From Chitinophagales bacterium (lineage in GTDB: Bacteria > Bacteroidota > Bacteroidia > Chitinophagales > LD1), in contig JAHCHW010000009.1 of assembly GCA_026129525.1 (NCBI GenBank), positions 112,285 through 176,284 of the forward strand: 64,000 bases of DNA. The letters are read 5' to 3'. Made by a program: the position numbers and the translations under genes. Shown here one piece after another: positions 60,190-64,000 of this stretch (positions are counted from its first letter, which is position 1; the number at the start of each line of letters is the position of its first letter). The notes under the pieces are model-generated. The model was not told the DNA's origin. It saw only the letters and a list, made by a program, of their open reading frames with translations, and ran no database searches.

Positions 60190-63144
60190 CTAATTAGCTT
60201 TTATAAATTTAGCAGTATAGACAGAACCATTTTCTGTATATAAAACAACAGTATAAAAGCCGTTAGGGAATTTTGAAATATTAAGTGTAACTTCTTTTTC
60301 GCCATACATTATTTTAAACTGCTCTGCCAATGCTCCCAAAGTGTTATAAATGCGTAAGTCTGTAGGTTTTGAAACTATGCTAGGTATTAAGAGTGAAACA
60401 TTGCTGCCAGCGGGATTGGGAAACAAAGTAAGGGTTTTTGTACTTTCGGATAAATCGAACATGCTTACAGTGCCAAATGGAATATCAAAGCGGGCGATGA
60501 AAGCATCCAAGCCATTTGTGCCACCCGCATTAGCAGTTTGCATGTAATTGCCTGTTTGCGGGTCTAACAAAAACGACTGGTCGGTGCTTTGAGTTCTGCC
60601 ACAAACATACATGCGCGAATAAACAGGGTCAAATCGCATTCCAAAAATTTCGTCTGCTCGATTTCCTCCATAGAAACTTGACCATTTTAGAGTGTTGGCA
60701 CCATCAAAGCAGAGTAAATAGCCATCACCTTCTAACCCTATCCCACCCCCATAAGAATTTTGGTAGTAAATATTCCCTGGGTTGCAATTTGGAAGTTCGG
60801 AAACATCTGCTGGCACAGCGCAAGTGGAAGAAGAATATACCATGCTACTATGCAGGGTTGTTTCGTAAACCCATCCACTCAAATACACATTGTTACTAAA
60901 GTCTGTTTCCATGTCAATAGCATGTGTAGCGCCAGTTAACAAAGTAGTACCCCAACTTTGAACTCTGTTTGTAAACTCTGCTATATATCCCCTGTGCCCA
61001 ACGTAAGTTGCCTGACCAAATTGCGCTCCACTGTAGAAGTTGGGAAAATTATATGAAGGAGCACCACTAAAGCCAATCATTCCACTAAGATATATTTTTG
61101 AATTGTCTAATGGATTTATTGCTACAGATACCCTATGCGGCATCACCATACTAGATGTTCCACCAGATGCTTCATTGGCGCTGCCACCAAACAGAGTAGA
61201 CCAAGCTAAACTTCCATTAGAGTTTAGTTCTACAACAAATGCGTCCATATTCGATGTGCTAGTCCCGCCACCTTTAGAATTCTGATGATATGCTCCACTA
61301 CCCGGGTTACAGTCAGGAAAATATATCGGAGAAATAGGTACTCCACAGGGTGGATTACTGCCATTTGAAGATGCCATAGTGTTAGTAGCTGTAGCGCCAG
61401 CTAAATAAATTTTACCATTTCCACTAATTTTTATATCTGTTAGGTAATCGTCTTCGTCTCCACCAAAAAAGCTACCCCAAACCTGAACATTGCCAGAGTT
61501 AAATTCTGCGATAAACCCTTCACTTTTTGAATATCCTGATGTAGTAGTTGATTGATTGTAAGCGTTTGTTTTGGGGAAAGTAGGGAAACCAGATGCCGAA
61601 CTTTTTGTACTACCAACGATGTAAACATTATTTTGGTTATCAACCGCTACTTCATTAATTACATCTTCATTGTCACCTCCAAAATATCGAGCAAATTGTA
61701 ACTGTGATAAATTATAGCTAAAACGAGCAATAAAGCCATCATAAGTACTATTCTTTGAGGATGTACTACCTTGTGGGAGAGGAAGATTGTCGCTAGCAGT
61801 TTGCCCAACTAAATAAATACTACCCACACTGTTGGCTACTATTCCTCTACTTATCTCAGATGATGACCCTCCATAGTATGTTGAACATAGAGGTTTACCG
61901 TCTTTATCAAACTTTGCAATAAAGGAATTTCTGAAACCCTGTAGAGAAGACAAAAAAGATTGACCTGTAATGGTTGGGAAATTTGTACTAGAGGTATTTC
62001 CACAGACGTAAACTGCCCCCAAATTGTCAAAGCAAAGATTAGTTGCTTCATCAAAGCCATTACCCCCAAAATAGGTCGACCAATCAGAGCTACTTTGAGC
62101 ACCTTCAATAGAACGCCCCTGCTCCACCACCAGCCACTCGCTGCTGTTGTATCCACCAAGAGCAAACCCAAACTGATTCAGCCCAACCGAATCGTAGCTG
62201 ATAGTAACAGAGGTTTGATTGCCGAGAGTATCTACCGTAAAAGCAATTAGTGAATCGAACCGGATATTGCCGATTTGGGTGTGGAGGGTAAGGCGGTTGT
62301 TGTGGATGCTGAGGCTATCGGCACCTTGATATTTGATGAGTATTTGCCCGGCCTCGGTTTGAGGTTTTACTACAAAGTAGTTTTTAATTCCAGTAGTGGT
62401 GGAATAGAGTTGCCAGTCAATATCGCGGTAAATTTCTTTTTGCACAATGCGGTTATATCCTTTTACGTTGGTGACGGGTTGGGGTAAGTTACCGAGGAAA
62501 TAGTTGAGGTGGTCGGCTGTTTGCTTGTCGTAAAACACCGGTTCTTTGTTGTTGGAAACGGTGGAGCCTATGACCATGTCAATGCGGTAAACGGTATCGG
62601 TCATTCCAACTGTATCGCTGCGGGCTATCACATAACTAAGTCGCTTATCGCCCACATAAAGTTGCGGGTTGCCTGCATTGGTATAAAAGAAAACGCTATC
62701 GGCAACGGTGGAGTCGTTTACCAGAATCTGCCCTCTGTTTTCGTAAAAGGCGTAAGCGGTAGAAGGGGTGTCGGTTGGCGAGGGCAGAAAAGCATCGGCT
62801 TGTTTATACTTAACAGTTACATAGCGGGTAAGGGTGTCTTTTACACAAATACCACTTACAATAGGGTTGTTAGCGGCATCCAAAGCAATATCAATGGCTT
62901 TATCATCGCTGCCAAAGTCGTTATCGTATTGCGTGAGCCAGCGGAGGTCGCCATCTTGAGTATAGCTTGCGGTAACGTAGTCGTGGTCGGAGCCTTTGTC
63001 GAGTTTTCCGGTAACGTAGAGGTGTCCGTCAAAGGTGGCTTCGGCTTTAATGTCGCGTCCTTTGGCATCTTTGGAGGGGTTGGTGGAGGAGATGCTTCTG
63101 TTCCAAAGCAGGTTTCCGTTTTTGTCGTAGGCAAGGGTAAGCAT
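60190..63144 (-). CDS. SBBP-repeat T9SS protein, 5'-truncated
   Basis: The 984-aa frame lacks a signal peptide and starts mid-domain (M-L-T-L-A-Y-D-K-N-G-N-L-L-W). SBBP-like blades (about 1-115) precede a DUF7948-type domain (about 130-370; Y-A-F-Y-E-N-R-G-Q) and further SBBP repeats (about 380-880; W-S-T-Y-F-G-G, D-A-F-I-A-R-F). A sorting domain from L-F-P-N-P-A ends it. A stop lies two codons upstream of the first in-frame residues, so the true start is gone. It abuts the plus-strand fragment at 63150. Confidence 0.75.
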   Translation of the reverse strand: MLTLAYDKNGNLLWNRSISSTNPSKDAKGRDIKAEATFDGHLYVTGKLDKGSDHDYVTASYTQDGDLRWLTQYDNDFGSDDKAIDIALDAANNPIVSGICVKDTLTRYVTVKYKQADAFLPSPTDTPSTAYAFYENRGQILVNDSTVADSVFFYTNAGNPQLYVGDKRLSYVIARSDTVGMTDTVYRIDMVIGSTVSNNKEPVFYDKQTADHLNYFLGNLPQPVTNVKGYNRIVQKEIYRDIDWQLYSTTTGIKNYFVVKPQTEAGQILIKYQGADSLSIHNNRLTLHTQIGNIRFDSLIAFTVDTLGNQTSVTISYDSVGLNQFGFALGGYNSSEWLVVEQGRSIEGAQSSSDWSTYFGGNGFDEATNLCFDNLGAVYVCGNTSSTNFPTITGQSFLSSLQGFRNSFIAKFDKDGKPLCSTYYGGSSSEISRGIVANSVGSIYLVGQTASDNLPLPQGSTSSKNSTYDGFIARFSYNLSQLQFARYFGGDNEDVINEVAVDNQNNVYIVGSTKSSASGFPTFPKTNAYNQSTTTSGYSKSEGFIAEFNSGNVQVWGSFFGGDEDDYLTDIKISGNGKIYLAGATATNTMASSNGSNPPCGVPISPIYFPDCNPGSGAYHQNSKGGGTSTSNMDAFVVELNSNGSLAWSTLFGGSANEASGGTSSMVMPHRVSVAINPLDNSKIYLSGMIGFSGAPSYNFPNFYSGAQFGQATYVGHRGYIAEFTNRVQSWGTTLLTGATHAIDMETDFSNNVYLSGWVYETTLHSSMVYSSSTCAVPADVSELPNCNPGNIYYQNSYGGGIGLEGDGYLLCFDGANTLKWSSFYGGNRADEIFGMRFDPVYSRMYVCGRTQSTDQSFLLDPQTGNYMQTANAGGTNGLDAFIARFDIPFGTVSMFDLSESTKTLTLFPNPAGSNVSLLIPSIVSKPTDLRIYNTLGALAEQFKIMYGEKEVTLNISKFPNGFYTVVLYTENGSVYTAKFIKAN

Positions 63145-63149
63145 ATCGG

Positions 63150-63758
63150 GTCAACACTATATACAAACTCCGACAATATAATCTTACTTCTTTTCCTGTT
63201 GATAGTAGTGAACAGTTGGTTTTCTTTTGGACGGATAGTAACGAAACTCACGGGCAGTTTAGCCAGTTATATTTAGCTCCTGATGGAAAAATATACGCTG
63301 CCAACTATCAGGGCTTTACCAAAGCCCTGCATGTAATAAATAGCCCCGATTCGGCAGATTCAGCCTGTGGGTTTGTAAAATGGGGCTTATCTATTCCTTC
63401 TAATGATGCAAGGATAATTCCCAATATGCTTCACTTTCGCATGGGAGCGTTAACGGGTAGTGGGTGCGATACATTAAATACAGACATTGGACATCAGACA
63501 CAAGACGAGAGACGAATACAGGTTTACCCAAACCCTGCAAATGATGTGGTGCAGGTAGATTTAATGAATTACTCGCAGTATCACCCCTTGCAACAGTTTT
63601 ATTTATACAACGCACAAGGGCAGTTGGTAAAGCAGGTTGCACTACCCTATTTAAGTGCAGCATTTAGAGTAAGCGATTTGCCAAGTGGTGTGTATTACTG
63701 GCAGTTAGCCGTTGGCGCAGAGGTGAGAGGAGCGGGTAAACTGGAGGTGGTGAGGTAA
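63150..63758 (+). CDS. T9SS protein C-terminal part, 5'-truncated
   Basis: Coding begins abruptly at about 63150 (V-N-T-I-Y-K-L-R-Q-Y-N-L), well before the first start codon in frame (TTG 63216), with a TAA a few codons upstream. It continues L-A-P-D-G-K-I-Y-A-A-N, H-V-I-N-S-P-D-S and a sorting domain from V-Y-P-N-P-A (about 130) to the end. The body resembles propeller-like parts of larger Bacteroidota secreted proteins. It lacks a signal peptide and is a remnant. Confidence 0.65.
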   Translation, partial: VNTIYKLRQYNLTSFPVDSSEQLVFFWTDSNETHGQFSQLYLAPDGKIYAANYQGFTKALHVINSPDSADSACGFVKWGLSIPSNDARIIPNMLHFRMGALTGSGCDTLNTDIGHQTQDERRIQVYPNPANDVVQVDLMNYSQYHPLQQFYLYNAQGQLVKQVALPYLSAAFRVSDLPSGVYYWQLAVGAEVRGAGKLEVVR

Positions 63759-63809
63759 ACAAAAAAATGTTTTATCCTTTTCATCATAAGAATCAGCGTC
63801 ATCCGCCTG

Positions 63810-63832
63810 CCCGCCTTTGTCGTTCAGGCGGG
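63810..63832. repeat. Hairpin after the last gene
   Basis: CCCGCCT pairs with AGGCGGG around TTGTCGTTC; CCGCCTG at 63803-63809 can pair with the same arm (CAGGCGG). Repeat-like, no T-run. The rest of 63759-63940 shows no gene. Confidence 0.55.
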
Positions 63833-63947
63833 TGTGCCATAACAGTTCAAATTTGCATTCCTCAATGCACTTAATGCCCTTAGTGGTAAAAACAGCCCGC
63901 GCACACACACCGGCTGCTTTTCAAACACTACTCTCGCCCACAAGGTT

Positions 63948-64000
63948 TCTCCCATCTCCTTTAGGAGAGGGGAGATGCCGAAGGCAGAGGGGTGAGGCTC
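63948..64000. repeat. Palindromic repeat at window end, family of 4911-4994
   Basis: TCTCCCATCTCC-TTTA-GGAGAGGGGAGA (one mismatch) is followed by TGCC-GAA-GGCA and GAGGGGTGAGGC. It is cut by the window edge. Shared GGGGTGAGGC and GGAGAGGGG blocks link it to 4911-4994 and to the copy in lysC. Confidence 0.7.

Noticed and set aside
62509..63276. 255-aa plus-strand ORF
   Set aside because: It is the antisense shadow of the SBBP-repeat gene, and its residues are low-complexity.

Overview
The window looks like the chromosome of a member of Bacteroidota, most likely a Chitinophagales/Sphingobacteriales-type bacterium. Many secreted proteins end in type IX secretion system (T9SS) C-terminal sorting domains with a YPNP-like motif. 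Promoters fit the phylum's TTG-N17..21-TAnnTTTG pattern, Shine-Dalgarno sites are mostly absent, and there are SprB repeats, an HmuY-like protein, a HYC_CC_PP-like protein and GTCATTGCGAAGC / CCCCTCTCC palindromic repeats. There are no phage, conjugation or CRISPR genes, and I see no rRNA or tRNA gene. All calls come from reading the sequence; no database search was run.

Layout. 1-5 kb: two lipoproteins, an isolated rplL with its own promoter and terminator, an M23 peptidase, a sphingosine-1-phosphate-lyase-like PLP enzyme followed at 3 bp by a LysE-type exporter, and an 84-bp cloverleaf-like palindrome. 5-16 kb (minus strand): a WD40-caspase protein with an AT-rich centre, penicillin-binding protein 1C, aspartate kinase carrying an in-frame palindromic repeat, an acetyltransferase, a possible 29-aa gene and a GH20 hexosaminidase. 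16-29 kb: two secreted caspase-TPR paralogues, an MTA/SAH nucleosidase, a frameshifted fibronectin-III-like gene downstream of a strikingly AT-rich block with recurring ACAGG-TGTTA-like motifs, a PlsC-like acyltransferase, an alpha/beta hydrolase, an HmuY-like T9SS protein, a conserved Bacteroidota protein and an RlmI-type methyltransferase.

29-46 kb is mainly housekeeping: a biotin-dependent carboxyltransferase, dihydroorotase plus a QTMAN-like tRNA-queuosine mannosyltransferase, a Fur-type regulator, a STAS protein, PurA, a 40-aa membrane peptide, RNase R, a thiamine-binding-type protein, YceI, a T9SS-exported PHB-depolymerase-like esterase, a GH1 glucosidase, a second alpha/beta hydrolase, a BtuF-like protein without signal peptide, NDH-2, RNase HI and a TSUP transporter. 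46.7-47.6 kb holds two tandem-repeat arrays (42-bp and 88-bp units). 47.7-55 kb has a metal-handling set (HYC_CC_PP protein, TonB receptor, HMA-domain protein), a SufT-like protein, bacilliredoxin, a T9SS esterase and long-form GAPDH.

55-64 kb is the least ordinary part: a scrap-yard of T9SS genes. It has whole and truncated sorting domains, two TolB-like lipoprotein paralogues (one frameshifted), a sorting-domain remnant in frame behind a TAG stop, two inverted copies of a palindrome that flank 1.4 kb, and two 5'-truncated T9SS genes placed head to head within a few bases near 63,148. The best candidates for new biology are this shuffling of sorting domains, the AT-rich motif block at 19.75-20.24 kb, the palindrome inserted in the aspartate kinase gene, and the cluster of secreted caspase-like proteins.
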